From Gnetum montanum (lineage: Eukaryota; Streptophyta; Gnetopsida; Gnetales; Gnetaceae): a stretch of 64,000 nucleotides of DNA. Below, piece after piece: positions 21,876 through 34,100 of the stretch. The translations under genes and the position numbers were made by a program. Position 1 is the first letter of the stretch. The number at the start of each line of letters is the position of its first letter. Location of the stretch: assembly GCA_015680685.1 (NCBI GenBank), contig MNCI01000820.1, positions 82,212 through 146,211 of the forward strand. The letters run 5' to 3'. The notes below the pieces were generated by a model, which did not search any database, was not told the origin of the DNA, and saw nothing but the letters and a program-made list of their open reading frames with translations.

Positions 21876-22751
21876 TGATGAGCGACGAGGAACCCCTACG
21901 CTCAACCATACAAATCACGAGCATTCACGCGTAACTTGGTCAAATTATGAAGATTGCAAGCAGTTATGCACATAGAATTCTAGCCATCAAAATCCTAGTT
22001 AGAGCAGTTATTGTCCTCTCAATGCAACATTCTAGAACGATGGTTAAGTGAGACTAAGGCATATGAATTTTTTATATGTTTTCTTTTATCTTTAATATCT
22101 AATTCTTCTAATATAGGGAGTGAAAAGCTAGATAATTTAAGATTCCACTACTTTATCGCTTGACTAGCCCTAGCATAAGCAGTCAATCCCACCCTCCGTG
22201 CACATCCCAAGCATGTCCTAATCACTACTGGGTTGCTAGACGTTAAGCGTCACTGGGTTGCCAAGTGTCAGACATATGTTCGAGGTGGTCGTGCTTATGT
22301 GTTCTCATGGACTACGAAAGTGTACTATAACTATAAAGTGATAACAAAAGCATCAAAATTATTAAAGTATTAAAATATTAATGCTTAAGTAATCTAGTTC
22401 AAATGCTGCAAGGAATGTCCAAAAGGCTTGTCTTTATTACCGTTCTTGCCAATGGGCTCAAGTACATTAGTGCTCGAATAAAGTTGTACACTCTTCAAAC
22501 TCCTTCTACGAGCACTTGGAAAATAATATAACTTCTACAAAAACAAACTATAAGAGCTTCGCTACAACTTCAACAAAAGGTGCCATAAATGCGGCGAGTG
22601 TACACATATTTATAGCGAAAAATGGACTCTGCATTGATGAGCCCATGTCAATGCATGGAAAGATGCATCGATGGGGTCATGTTGACGTGACTGTGTCGAT
22701 GAGGCTTCCTCAACGTGGCCCAGTCAACGTAGTTGACTAGATGCTTCATCA
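21876..22751 (-). repeat. C 3' LTR
   Basis: Ends TGATGAAGCATC...GCTCATCA on the minus strand. Highly similar to 59762-60644 through the whole length (for example TATGTTTTCTTTTATCTTTA and TTCGAGGTGGTC blocks). TATA-like element at 22607-22614. Confidence 0.88.
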
Positions 22752-23399
22752 TACACTCATGACTGAGTGAAAACTCATCCTCAAGTTCGTTACAATTCGA
22801 AAGATATGAGGTTACCAATGACACACATGGCAAAACACATCAATACACACGTTGACATTAGCAACACACCAAGTGCCCAAGTGTACAGAAAAAATTACAA
22901 AACTATGGTGTTCGTGAACAACAAAATTGAACACCTTGACAACAAATGAACTCACAACCCCGTTGAGATGCTGAAGTTGTTGAAGAGGATCACATAGTTC
23001 CTAGCGGCAGTGGTTCTAATGGGCCTTCGTCAGCTTTAGGTGCATGTGGTGGTTGAGGTGGTGGTTGTGGTTGTCCTGCAGCTACTACAACTTCTGGAGG
23101 CAATCAGAAAGCCTCCAACAGTGCCCTCATTTTATCTTCTTTACTTCTGGGATCATTCACAGTCTAGGAGGCTTTGCCAATGTGTGTCAGAATAGAAACA
23201 TCCCAAGGACATGGAAGTGCAAGAAATGGCTCCTTTAAATTGACAAACCAGGGAGCAAACTATTTTTGTTCGATATCAGGCTAAGTTCTTTGCAACAGAG
23301 TATTGCCCTTCAAAGTAGGTACGAAGAACTTCAAGTTTGACATTTTTTATTTCCAACTTTTGCTTTGTCTCTTTATGCGCATTGAACTCACCCTTGTAT
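22752..23399 (-). other. C 3' region between env-position ORF and LTR
   Basis: Starts with the weak polypurine-like CATGAGTGTA next to the LTR and carries 'gagttttcactcagtcatgag', shared in outline with A1 and A2. Decayed; frames are broken by stops. Confidence 0.5.
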
Positions 23400-24377
23400 A
23401 AAGAATATGAGGTGGCCACTTACTTCTCAAGGTCTAACTGTGGCCTCCCAGCTGTAAGCATGGCTAGGTTTGCATAATGAAGATTGGCTAGTTCCATATA
23501 TTCCATCATTTCTTCAATTTGCAGCTCCTTGAGATGAATCTTAGGTTGGTTGTAGGTGTTTAATCCATCAAAGATGGGTTGCCATACCTTGCCTCCTTCC
23601 ATGCGCGATTGGAGGGCTTGATTCATCTTAGCTTTTGCGACTTGGATTTCTTTCTCGTTGATTTCTTTTTGAAATCCTATAGTGATTTTTCACTCATTCA
23701 AACTTGAGGGCCTCATTTTTCCAAGTGACGATTTCAATGGCTAACTTTTGATGTAAGGCTCAGACTTCCTCCATTGACAGATTACAATTTTTGATAGCCA
23801 ATCTTCTCACATCAGTGTTTACCCTAGCCAACTCCTCCTACTATTGGTGCATAAAATATTTCCTTTGTTAATTTTTGACACCAATATTGTGTAGGCAATG
23901 AACTTCTGCAGTCAACCCAACATTCTCCTGGTGGACCTCTACCAAGTCCTTGTTTAGATGATAAGAATGAGCTTCCATTAAGGACTTATTAAAGATCGTT
24001 GACTCTCATTCGTACTCAATCTTTTGAAGCTTGGTTTGAAGCTGTTGATAAGCTTCATCTTTGGTGAGTTCACAGTTGAGTATAGCCGGATCAGCAAGTT
24101 AGGCTCTCAGTTGGGCAACTTCTACAACTAAGCATTGATTGTATACTTGAGTTGCTTCAAGTTGCCCCTCTAGGATGAGGCACTTGCCCTTTGTCAAGAG
24201 CGGCTCCTATTAGGTTGCAGTCATGTTGTCCAGAAGGTCAAAGACATTTGGAAGTAGTTGCCTGGTTCCCACCAATCGTTCCAACAATTCTTCATGTTGT
24301 GCTACATTGAGTCTATTGCACTGAGTCCCTGCATACATATGCACATCTCTAAGCCCATGTACATTTGGTACAAGCGT
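23400..24377 (-). pseudogene. C env-position ORF, C-terminal part
   Basis: Continues, in the same frame, the pieces at 43637-43730 and 49647-50954 across the B insertion. Opens with TLVPNVHGLRDVHMYAG and then becomes a Glu/Leu/Gln-rich stretch (LERLVGTRQLL, LEGQLEATQVYNQ, later ELQIEEMMEYMELA) that looks like coiled coil, with many stops. The product is unknown; in Athila elements this position holds an ORF often called env-like, without proof of envelope function. Confidence 0.6.
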
Positions 24378-26301
24378 TGAAACACCACAAAATTTTAGCT
24401 TAACATTTTGAAACAAGAATAACTCAAGCCCTTTTTAGCATTCAGGAGGCAAAACTTGACTAAGGCATGGAACTCATAGCCAACTTGTTCAAGCCAACTT
24501 GCTCATGCTGTCAAGCTAGCTTGCCCTCAACATGACCAACCCTGAAAGCTTCCAAATCAGGTTAAACTAGTCCTAATTTGAATGGGCAAGGTCTCCTTAG
24601 GGTACACTGATGGCTGCTCCAAGTTTCAGCATCCAAAATCCAAGATTTCAAGTCAAATCACACAAATCTTACTACTCATGCTGAGGTCATGCCCAGGTCA
24701 CGCTGGCAGTGTAAGTCCAGTGTGAGTCCAGTGTGAGTAACATAAAACAACCTCAAAACAGTGTTAAAATGGCTTGATTTTGAGGGTACAAGGCCCCCTT
24801 GAGGTCCACTAATGATTGCTCTAGGTCCCAGCCCTTAGAATTTTGATTTCAGGCTTAAAAATACACTATTTTCAGTGCTCACACCCAGGTCACACTAGGG
24901 TCATGCTAGAGTCATGCCCAGCTCACGCTGTTAGCGTGAGCTACCAAAATGACCTGGATCAAGGCATAAATAGGCTCAAATTTAGCTTGCAGGTTGTCCC
25001 CAAGGCCAAGAAGTAGTTGCACTTGAAAGACAGGTCTCAAAAATCAAGATTTGGTGTGAAATGTACCATCCCAGCTTGCTCACACCTAGGTCATGTTGAG
25101 GTCACGTTGACAGCATGAGCCCAGCGTGAGCTACCAAAAGTGGCCTAAATCCAAGCACAGACAGGCTCAAATTAAACATGCAGGACGTCCTCAAGGTCAT
25201 GTAGCAGTTACACTTCAAAGACAGGTCTTAAAGGTGGAATTTTGACACAAAACACATCATTGTTGGTCATGCACGTTGAGGTGATGTTGGGGTCACACTG
25301 AGGTCACGCTGATAGCATGAGTCCAGCGTGAGCACTGGTCACGACCAAGAAAAAACACTTCAAATGCATGCTGAGGGCACACCAGGAAAAGATCAATGCA
25401 TGCTGGTGACCGTGGTGGAGCAAAAACATTTCCAGCAACAGTTAGTCCTCAAATTCAGAAATTCCAAGCAAGTCAGAGGCAAATGCTCTTGTTGTACATT
25501 ATCAGCCATTGTAAATTTTCACATTTTTGAGCTGGTCAAGCTCTTACGCTACAGATTGTACATGCTTCTATGAGCATAAGCTAGCTTGCACAAGCTAAAA
25601 TAGATTGTAAGATACAGTGCATCTGGTCTAGAACGTAGTCTGCCTATGTACACTTATCACACAATCCATTTTTCTCTCATCTCACAGCCATTGACCTCAT
25701 TCACAAATCCTACTCCCGAGCCTAGCAAAAGGTATAAATACCTTGTTCATTGACATAAACAGGGTTGGCAATTTTGCAAAAGGGGATGACCTAAAGAGCA
25801 TTGACTGGCAACCTTGGACGCTCGAGCACATGCGATCCCTAGCACTTCAGCATATGAAAATGCTTCATCCTTCATCTCGGGGCTTGACACTTGACTTGCC
25901 ATCTGCACACGCATCTATGTTTTGACTGGTGCACTTTATTCTCTAAATCAATACAATACAGTCTTTTTCCTTCCATTACACTATTTACATTATTCTGGTT
26001 CATTGCGTTGTTTACATTATTCTGGTTCATTGTTTTACATTTGCATCATTCTTGTCCATTCTTACGTTACATCTATGCTCCGTTTACATATTCATGTTAT
26101 GTTTGTTACGATAACCCTAGTGCAAGCCATAGCTTACGCTCGGGGAAGTCCTTGGTTGATTTGCGTGTAAACCATCCAAGGCACTCTACCTTCATTTTTC
26201 TAGCTTGCCCTCATGCGAAGGTAGGGTCAGCTGTATCTCTTTGGAGATCTTTCAGTGTTCTTTTTTCCTCCAGCCTTACGCCAACGATTTCAGACGGTAC
26301 A
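24378..26301 (+). repeat. B 5' LTR
   Basis: 1924 bp, TGAAACACCAC...GACGGTACA. The U3 part (about 24560-25330) consists of roughly four diverged units of about 190 bp, each with 'gctca..ctaggtca..ctgaggtcacgctg' motifs. Inside is a perfect 10-bp inverted repeat, AGCTCACGCT/AGCGTGAGCT with a 3-base loop (24920-24942). TATA box at 25733-25740. Confidence 0.92.
25733..25740 (+). promoter_or_regulatory. TATA box in B 5' LTR
   Basis: TATAAATA in an AAAAGGTATAAATACC context, kept in the 3' LTR at 43062-43069. It would drive the genomic RNA and places about 560 bp of R-U5 sequence after it. Confidence 0.65.
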
Positions 26302-26303
26302 GA

Positions 26304-26324
26304 AATTGGCGCTAGAAGGAGGGC
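26304..26324 (+). other. B primer-binding site region
   Basis: Two bases after the LTR end comes AATTGGCGCTAGAAGGAGGG, in the place of the tRNA primer site and similar in its first bases to the ATTGGCGCC start usual in Tat elements. I do not assign the tRNA. Confidence 0.6.
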
Positions 26325-26520
26325 CGATCTTGTTTTCCATCTCGATAAAATGTTGATTCCGTTACCTTTCATGCATGGTGCAGATCAGGTGTAGAATGCA
26401 AGCTTAGCTTGGTTAAACCATACTAATCTGTTCACGATTGAATTAAATCCTTGCAAAACTTTTATGTTGCTACCAATGCAGTAAATTCTATAACAGTTTC
26501 TAAAAATATTAAGTACAACG

Positions 26521-26812
26521 TGCACACGCTGTGAAAACCCAACATAGCATACACACGCTACAAAGCCCAACGCTGCGAAAATCCAAAACAACATATCCTA
26601 CAAAACCCAACGCAGTGTATACACATTGCTGCACACGTCTGGCGTACACACGATGTGCATGCACATCACTCACGCACGCTACGTTGCGTTACGCTCACGC
26701 TGCACGTACGCTGCGCTTGCATACGCTACGCGCAAGCTAGCATACACACGTTCAGGTTGCGCTCACGCTGACGTTCACACGTGGCTTACTCAAGCTTAGT
26801 TTACATGCACCT
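26521..26812 (+). repeat. ACGCT-rich degenerate repeat in the B leader
   Basis: About 290 bp built from short words such as ACACGCT, GCACACG and CTCACGCT, with many CpG sites, ending shortly before gag. The same vocabulary occurs in the LTR U3 and again at 35200-35560. No coding content is supported here. Confidence 0.75.
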
Positions 26813-26898
26813 GGCTTGCTGAGTATATGTTCGGCTTGCTCAAGCTCAGCTTGCATACGCTTCTTACACACATTCAGCTAGTCAAGCAAGTTACACAC

Positions 26899-29100
26899 AT
26901 GGAATCCTCTCAGATCAAAGTAGCATTGTCTATTTCTAACCTTAATGCTGAAATCTCAAATCCTGTGACTGCAACTGAATCCATAGTCACCGTTGGAGAG
27001 ATGAACCCTCAAGGGCCAACTCATTGGTCACTTAGGTTACAAGGCAAAGACCCCACTTATACAATTCTCACCCCGAAACAATACAACTTCATTTGCATAA
27101 AGATGCAAGCTAACCTACCCATTGATCGCACGGAAATGGAACCAAAATGAAATTATGAACTCATCTATAAGGGAGGCCATAAATTTACCCCTTTAACATA
27201 TGATGTGATTCCCCTCTCTGAATCCCATCACGAACCCATATCCCAGCTCCTCATGGCAAGGAATCAAACCTTGCAACAACCCACTGTAGAGCCTTAAAAT
27301 GAAGATGAGGAAGATGATTTTGTGGCTCAATTCAAACATGGGGATTCATACCACATTCTCTGTCCTCATACTTATGCAAACCCATTATTCCACCCTTTTA
27401 CGGGAGAGACTATGACTCTTCATGCATTTACAAACACTCAAGCATCTGTTTCTCAACAAGAAGCACCCACCCCCACTCTTGTTTTCCCTACGACCAACAC
27501 CCAATTCAATATCCCCATCTCTGTTATTTCTCCAGTTACCACTTTACCCTCCCTCTCACAAGGACAATCCCAACAGCTCCCCTCTCAAGCTAATATGGGA
27601 GCAACCTTCTGATCCCAAATAATTGGGATGCCATCCGTAATACTCACTTCTACATCCACACATTACATACCATGAGTGCAAATCCAAGGAACACCTTTTA
27701 CTACTTCAACTCAATAGGTTTAGGGTGTTTCCTCACAACTTGTAACCAGGCAGGGGCTCGCACCTGCCATTCAACAACATCAACTTGCTCACTACAACAT
27801 ACCACCCATTGCAAGCCCATCTATGAATGTCCCTCAAATACAACCATCAGCAACCTTGTAGTCATCTTTTCCACAAATCACACAATAATCTAAATATCAC
27901 CACATGCAATCTAAGCAACTAGCTAGTCCACCTAGTGCTCAAGAAGTGGCAGATGCTAGAAAAATGATGCAAGCATTAATCGATGAAGTAAAGTACCTTA
28001 AAATCGCAAACACCAAAGAAGTCAAGGTGTTGGACTTCTATTAAGATGATCCGATTAGCTCTTCAGTGCTACCATTGACTTTACCGAAAGGAATTTCATT
28101 GCCTCAACTAACCAAGTATAACGGAGAGGGAGATCCAAATGCTCACCTAGTGACATTCCAATTAGAGTGTCTCTTTCTTCAAGCATGGCCTCATGCAATC
28201 CTATGTGTGTTCGCCATGTCCTTAACTGGAAAAGACTTAGAATGGTACCGAACCCTACCGCGTAACTCCATATCCTCTTTAGAGGATTTGTTACATCAAT
28301 TCGTTACCTGTTTTAAGTATAACCTAAAGCCTGAAGCCACACTAGAAAGTCTAATCCAAATAAAACAAGTGCCATTGGAGCTCGTACAAAAGTTCATCTA
28401 AAGATGGAGTGCTGCCCTTAACAAACTTCATGAACCTATCCTGGAAACGTATTTACTCATAATCCTCAAAGGTGCTATGAATGATTTCGTTAAGTCAAAA
28501 CTCTATTATCTGAAAGCTCGCACTTTGAGTCAGGCGTTTGTCCAAATCAAAAACATAGAAGAGGTAGCATAGACAAGTCATGACCCAGCTTACCTAACTT
28601 TCAAAAGCCAACATACGAAGAAAGATAAAGACAAGTCTAAAACAATAGTCGCAATAGTGGTAGAGACATTTCAACCTAACAATGCAGGGTAGAAAGGAAA
28701 ACAACTCGCCTCCCCCACTAGTCACGAAAGAACCGCTCCTACACCTATGCCTGAACCCTCCTCTACCCAAACTGCTAACACGAGTCATACTCATACCTTC
28801 AAATGAAAAGACCCTGCCCAATACACACCCTTACCCATGAAGCCTTCACAACTACTGGACCAACTTCTAAAGGTTGGGTTGATTCAACATAAGCAAATGT
28901 CTCCTGAAACATCTCAAAGACACGATTGATACTGTGAGTTGGTTAAAAACCCAACGTTGGCAATGGCTAATGAACCCCCTATCCCAAGAGATTTTAGGTT
29001 AGAAAGATTCTATGAGTATCACCAACGATGTGGGCATGCAACCAACTACTGCTTTACCCTAAAACAAGACATACAACATATGATTGATAGATGATGAAGC
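26899..29100 (+). pseudogene. B gag
   Basis: Capsid protein region. Likely start is the ATG of MESSQIKVALSISN at 26899. The first third is Pro/Thr/Ser/Gln-rich with stops near 27148 and 27296. The gag core is at about 28066-28400 (LTKYNGEGDPNAHLVTFQLE, LTGKDLEWYRTLP, LHQFVTCFKYN), a retrotransposon gag domain. Near 29010-29080 follows a histidine/cysteine segment, YHQRCGHATNYCFTLKQDIQ, the zinc-finger-like motif usual in Tat-type Gag. At least eight stops break the frame. Confidence 0.82.
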
Positions 29101-30671
29101 CAACCCAGTAAGACCTCAAAATTAGTCTATGGGGGTCTACAAAGACCCTCTTAACACCAAAGAGTCACCCTATGTGATTAACACCATCCATGTTGGCAAT
29201 GAACAAGACATCCCATGAAGGCCTTTTGTGATTCATGTGCCTACTGAAACCATGTCTACGCTAACACCTCCACAAGCTCCTTTTGCCACACATACATCTC
29301 CTACGCTGCTAAAACCATTTGTCATCCGAGTACACCCTGCAGTTGTAACAACAAACGTGCCATTGCAAACCCAACCTGCTCCATTTGTAATCTGGATGTC
29401 GAAACACTCTGATGTGCAACTCCCAACAGTTCATCCATGACCCTCGCAAGAACGCCTCATTGACAAACTAACCAGAGAACGTTTGGCAAAAGAACGTCAT
29501 GGTCATGAGTTAGGATCGCCAAAACCCACACTGCTGAATGTTGTCCCTATGGTTCCAGTTACTGATCAGCCTAGCACGAGTCGTCAAGACAAGAACTTAG
29601 AAGTGTCCAGTGTCCCAAACCTAGTAGCTACAGTTAATAACGCAAAAAATATTCCACAAGAGATACGAATGTTGAGTCAAATGGATCAAGTCTCAACAGA
29701 TAAAAAAATTCCAAATAGCAAAGATTTGGCCAGTGCCCTAACCTAGGTTACACAGGCCTTAAAACAAAAGAACACCTCTCTAAGCCTATATGACCTAGTA
29801 ATGACCTCCCTAGTACATCGGGAAGCTCTAGTGCATATGTTGACTTCAATCCCTGTTAGTGAAGACCTTCCTGCAAATGAACCATCTATTTATGCTGTAT
29901 TGTCTCCACATCAAGAATCGAGGTCCACATCTCTAGGATTTCATGCCAGTGACATTAAACAAGACAAAAAAATGGGAGAGGTCACTACCACCCCTATGTT
30001 TATAATGATACAAATTAACCAATTAAGATACATAGGGTGCATGTTGATGACGGAGCGGCAACAAATGTAATACCTTTTCCTTATCATTGAATGACTAGGC
30101 CTTGCGGAACAAATATGGCCAATGACAACATCATTCTTGAAATCTTTCAGTGGTTCCCATGTCATGGTAAAAGGCATGGTTACCTTGGATTTCATAGTAG
30201 GGGACCGATTCCCCGCATCGGCCAAATTTGTAGTCATGGATGAGATACCGGGGTTCAATATGATTTTGGGACGACCTTGGTTAGCTCAACTAAAAGCCAT
30301 ATCATCACCGATCCATCAAGAAATTCACCTACCTTATGAGGGTGGTGAAATTGTCATACACAGGGATGCTACAACATCACTTACTCCCTCACATGTAGGA
30401 ACAAACCAAGGGTCAGAGGTTGAACTCTCTGAACCTAAGCAAGACACCACTAGTAAAACCCTAGACATTGGTCAATCTCCAACCTGCGACCTTCCTAAAA
30501 TAGAAGAAGCATCAGAAGATGCAGACATAGGAGCCATTCTTGCAGATGTCTCTTGGTTAGAACTACCCTTTGACGTATCCAATGAGGGGGATGGTGAGTA
30601 CAAGATCATTCCTACACATCCCGCCCTTCACAACAAATTGAAAAAGTTAAAGAAACAGATCAAAAACTAAG
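29101..30671 (+). pseudogene. B gag C-terminal region and aspartic protease
   Basis: Gag-protease linker rich in Thr/Pro, then the protease. The catalytic region is near 30030-30080, where a frame shifted from the flanking one reads VDDGAATNVIPF, the D-x-G-A active site of retroviral-type proteases. The fold's second half is clear downstream: HVMVKGMVTLDFIVGD and MILGRPWLAQL. An acidic tail follows and the frame stops at 30668-30670. A frameshift near the active site inactivates it. Confidence 0.75.
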
Positions 30672-30679
30672 ACAAACCA

Positions 30680-30890
30680 TCACGCGTCCAGAATGACGTT
30701 AAACTACCAAATGTCTGCAATGAAGTTAAACTAGCCACGATCCGAAATGGTCGGTTCTTTTAAATTCACTGAAACAACTATAGCCTCCTCCCTTTCTTTG
30801 ATAAAGATGCAATAGTCCATCATGACTTTAAACTGATACGCATGGCCTGAAATGGCCTTAAACTAGAGCACAGTACATTATCAGTTTACC
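30680..30890 (+). repeat. Degenerate 'TTAAACTA' repeat, site 1 in B
   Basis: Several imperfect units of about 35-45 bp of the type 'tccagaatgac(g)ttaaactacca', e.g. GAATGACGTTAAACTACCAA, then TGAAGTTAAACTAGCC, then ATGACTTTAAACTGATA. Similar units recur at 36530-36605 and 40200-40530. Confidence 0.6.
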
Positions 30891-31164
30891 GAAACCTCGC
30901 TACATCATTATCATTTACATTTTGCAAATTACAATTTTCATTTATTTTATGTTTACCAGACATGATTCCAGTTTACACTTACGTTCACAAATAAAATTGA
31001 AAAAACAAAGCAAAATATATAAATATATGTAAGACGAAGTGTTAACATGGCAATAGGATGATGAAATATTACATCATGATCATGTTACATCTATCCTCAC
31101 ACATTCCAAAAATGACGAAACCAGCTAAAAAAAACAAAAAAATTGAAAAGACTAACAAGCCAAA

Positions 31165-34100
31165 TTATGCATTAGTATTAGGAGGGGGCTGGTCCCCAAA
31201 CTCCCCTACATCATCAACTCCCATCCCACTGGGGCCAACCTCACCACTATATCCCTATAACAAAAAAACAACAAAATAAGTAAACACAAACAAATAGATT
31301 AAAAGAGAAAAATACTAAAAAAATGATGATTAAAAGAAATAAAAAAAATATAGGACTAAAACACTCACAAGTGAGGAAGGCCTGAGATTAGCTTCCAAGC
31401 ACTGTAGAATCTCTTCTTTGGGTAGGCATATCCAGTCTTTCTCAAGTATGAGGTCAATATTGGCTAAGGTTTTACCCTTGTCCACTGAAGACTAGGAAGG
31501 GCGCTCAAGAGAAAACATACTTGTTGAAGTTTCCCCAGAGGTAGTGGTAATGGATCTCTTAGGAGACCCCTCCACTTCCATACACTCAACAAACTTGTCA
31601 TAAGAAGAGCGCAAGCCTAACCCCTTGACGAACATCTCCAATCAATGACATTCAACTGATTCCTCCTTCAACCATTTTTTGTATTGGTGCTTATGATCTT
31701 TCTGATCATGGCCCCATTTACATACTTTGGATGCAAAGGACTTCTAGTCATGGCACTTTCTATTCAATAAATCCATATGGGCCCTCTATTCAGCCAAATC
31801 CCGAGTTGCTTGCACCTTGCTATTAAAGATTGTCCAATAGCGTGCATAGGTGATCTTGGATGTATGCCAGGTACTATCACCAACCAATCTAGCAGAGGAA
31901 AAATCATAATGGGCTTGCAAGTCATTTCTCTCCTCTGTTACTTTCGCCAAATTTTTGTTTAATGATTGAACTTCATCCCATAAGTGTTTAATTGAGCACC
32001 TGCAGGTCCAGAGAGACTTGGCATTCAGAACAAGACAACCCGAAACTGCATCATAAATCACTCTTGGGATCTACTCAATATCCTTGGGCAATTTTGGGAG
32101 ACCATCAATATGGATGGCCTTGGAAGGACTCCATTGAAGCTTTGCACCTACAAGTACAAACATTACACATATGAGCTAATAAAAGATCACCAATAGATGC
32201 AAAAGCACAATAAACTCAGGTACTTAATATAAAGTACACACCTAATTTAGGATGAGCCTGTTGTAGATGAGAAATAACATCATCGGCGATGCCCATAACG
32301 AAGTCCACTTTATTGGGCATCTCAGGCTACGGCCTCAATTGACCAGTGGATGTTTGATCTACATGGGAAGGCACCTCAACTGGGGCCTGTAACTCCGACA
32401 CATCCGCTTGAGATGCATGTGCTTTAGGCACTTCAGCATCCACGTCTAGTGTTAGGAAGAGTCATGATAATCAAAATAGTGTACAAAGCTAAGAAGTACG
32501 AAATGCAGATCATACTAACAAAACATACCAAGGAGCCCTTTGCTGGTTAGCTTAGGCAGATCACCAAGGTGTATAGACCCATCAAAGAAACTGTCAAAAA
32601 TACCTTTCTCCTTGCTCGAATGCTTAAGGGCATCTAAAGCCTCAGCAAGTGTCACTCCCATGGTATTTGTTTCATCCTCTTCCCATAAGATGGGAATAGC
32701 CTCAGTTGCTTCTTCTCTCGTTTCCTCCTCTTCATCACGCCTGATAACCATTTCAAGCTCACCCATTGGAGCTAATTCTTCCCTTTCCCTCTTGGGGGTA
32801 TCCTCTGTGAGCACCAATAAATCTAAGGTTAGCATGAAAAAATAGGTATGCATATTTAAGTAAGAAAATAAACTCAAAAGGAAATAAAAACATTTAAAAC
32901 GAAAAAAAAACTTGCCCGCTCCTAGCAAAATGAATCGGATCTTCTTTGCTCTTTACAGCCTCACCTCTGTAGCAGGTTCCCTTGAATGCTCAACTCTTCT
33001 CACCTTAGCCTTGGCCTTCCCGACAGTCTCCTGAAGTAAGCGCTCAACTCTCCTAATGGTTATGTGCAGTTTAGGTGGTTCCAACCCCAAGCTATCACGC
33101 GAATGGTGGGAATGACTGGCTGCACCCCCTGTTGTGATAGAGACTAATTCTTCGATGCCTTCAGGTGGATCTTGGGATCTAGTGGTGTTAAATAGATGAC
33201 AGATTTAGGGGCGAGACAACTGTGAACAATCCCTTAACACATAATGGTTATCTCCATAGACCACTAAGAACTTAGCAAACCTATGGAGATAGCCCACAAA
33301 AAAGGAAAAGGTAAAGTGGGATTTAGCATCAACATTGGAACGTAGCCTGATGATCTCTCCACGGAGACCTAACCCAAGGAACTACGCCCAATAGTAGCAC
33401 ATACCAGTCTCCAAGACTAAGCGCATAACACGTGTAGACTCAACCCCAAGACTTCTTGCTTGAGAAAGAGACTTAGGGAACGCTCGTGCTCTAAAGAGTG
33501 GGTACAAAAAATTTACCTTCGTCAAGCAAGTATCGGCTTACATGGAGAAACCCTTAGGACCCCATGGTACACCTAGCGAGTCTTCAAGTTCCTTGATCAC
33601 ACAACCTTCTCTAGTTGCTCTATTCACTGCCACCTTAGCACCATCTGCTAGTACGTTGAAAAGATCAAAAAAGAATTCGGTAGTTAGGTGGAAAGACACC
33701 TTAACTCCCCGAAATCTTGTAGTAAAATAGGAGACATCATTGTTAAAAGAGTCAATGATGGAAACCATTTCAGTCACAGGAACATTAGGAGTCAAGGTAG
33801 TAAATAGGTCCATCAAGCCCACATTGGTAAGATGGCTGTTGATTTGTTCAGGTGCCTTCTTGTGCAACCACCATTGTGACTCCTTTGTCTCTCCAAACTT
33901 CATAAAGAGAGTGGCCTCAGTGTGCTCGGATATGACGGTAACCTCATCAAGGGAAACGGCCGCTGTAGAAAAGACAAAGGAGACATTGAGCAAAAATTAA
34001 GAATATGATAAGCAATGAAGTAATAAAAATGAAAACCAAGCTTGGAACATAACCATTTACCATTAGAAAATGGAGTAGGCACACTGGGTGCAAAATCAAC

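Noticed and set aside
25891-26394. Plus-strand frame of 167 codons across the B 5' LTR end
   Set aside because: It lies in LTR and primer-site sequence and has a counterpart only because the 3' LTR repeats the DNA (43251-43733). Leucine/phenylalanine-rich translation of T-rich DNA, not a gene.
32540-32845. Plus-strand Ser-rich frame in B
   Set aside because: It is the reverse strand of the acidic exon of the antisense gene, whose splice phases give the better explanation.
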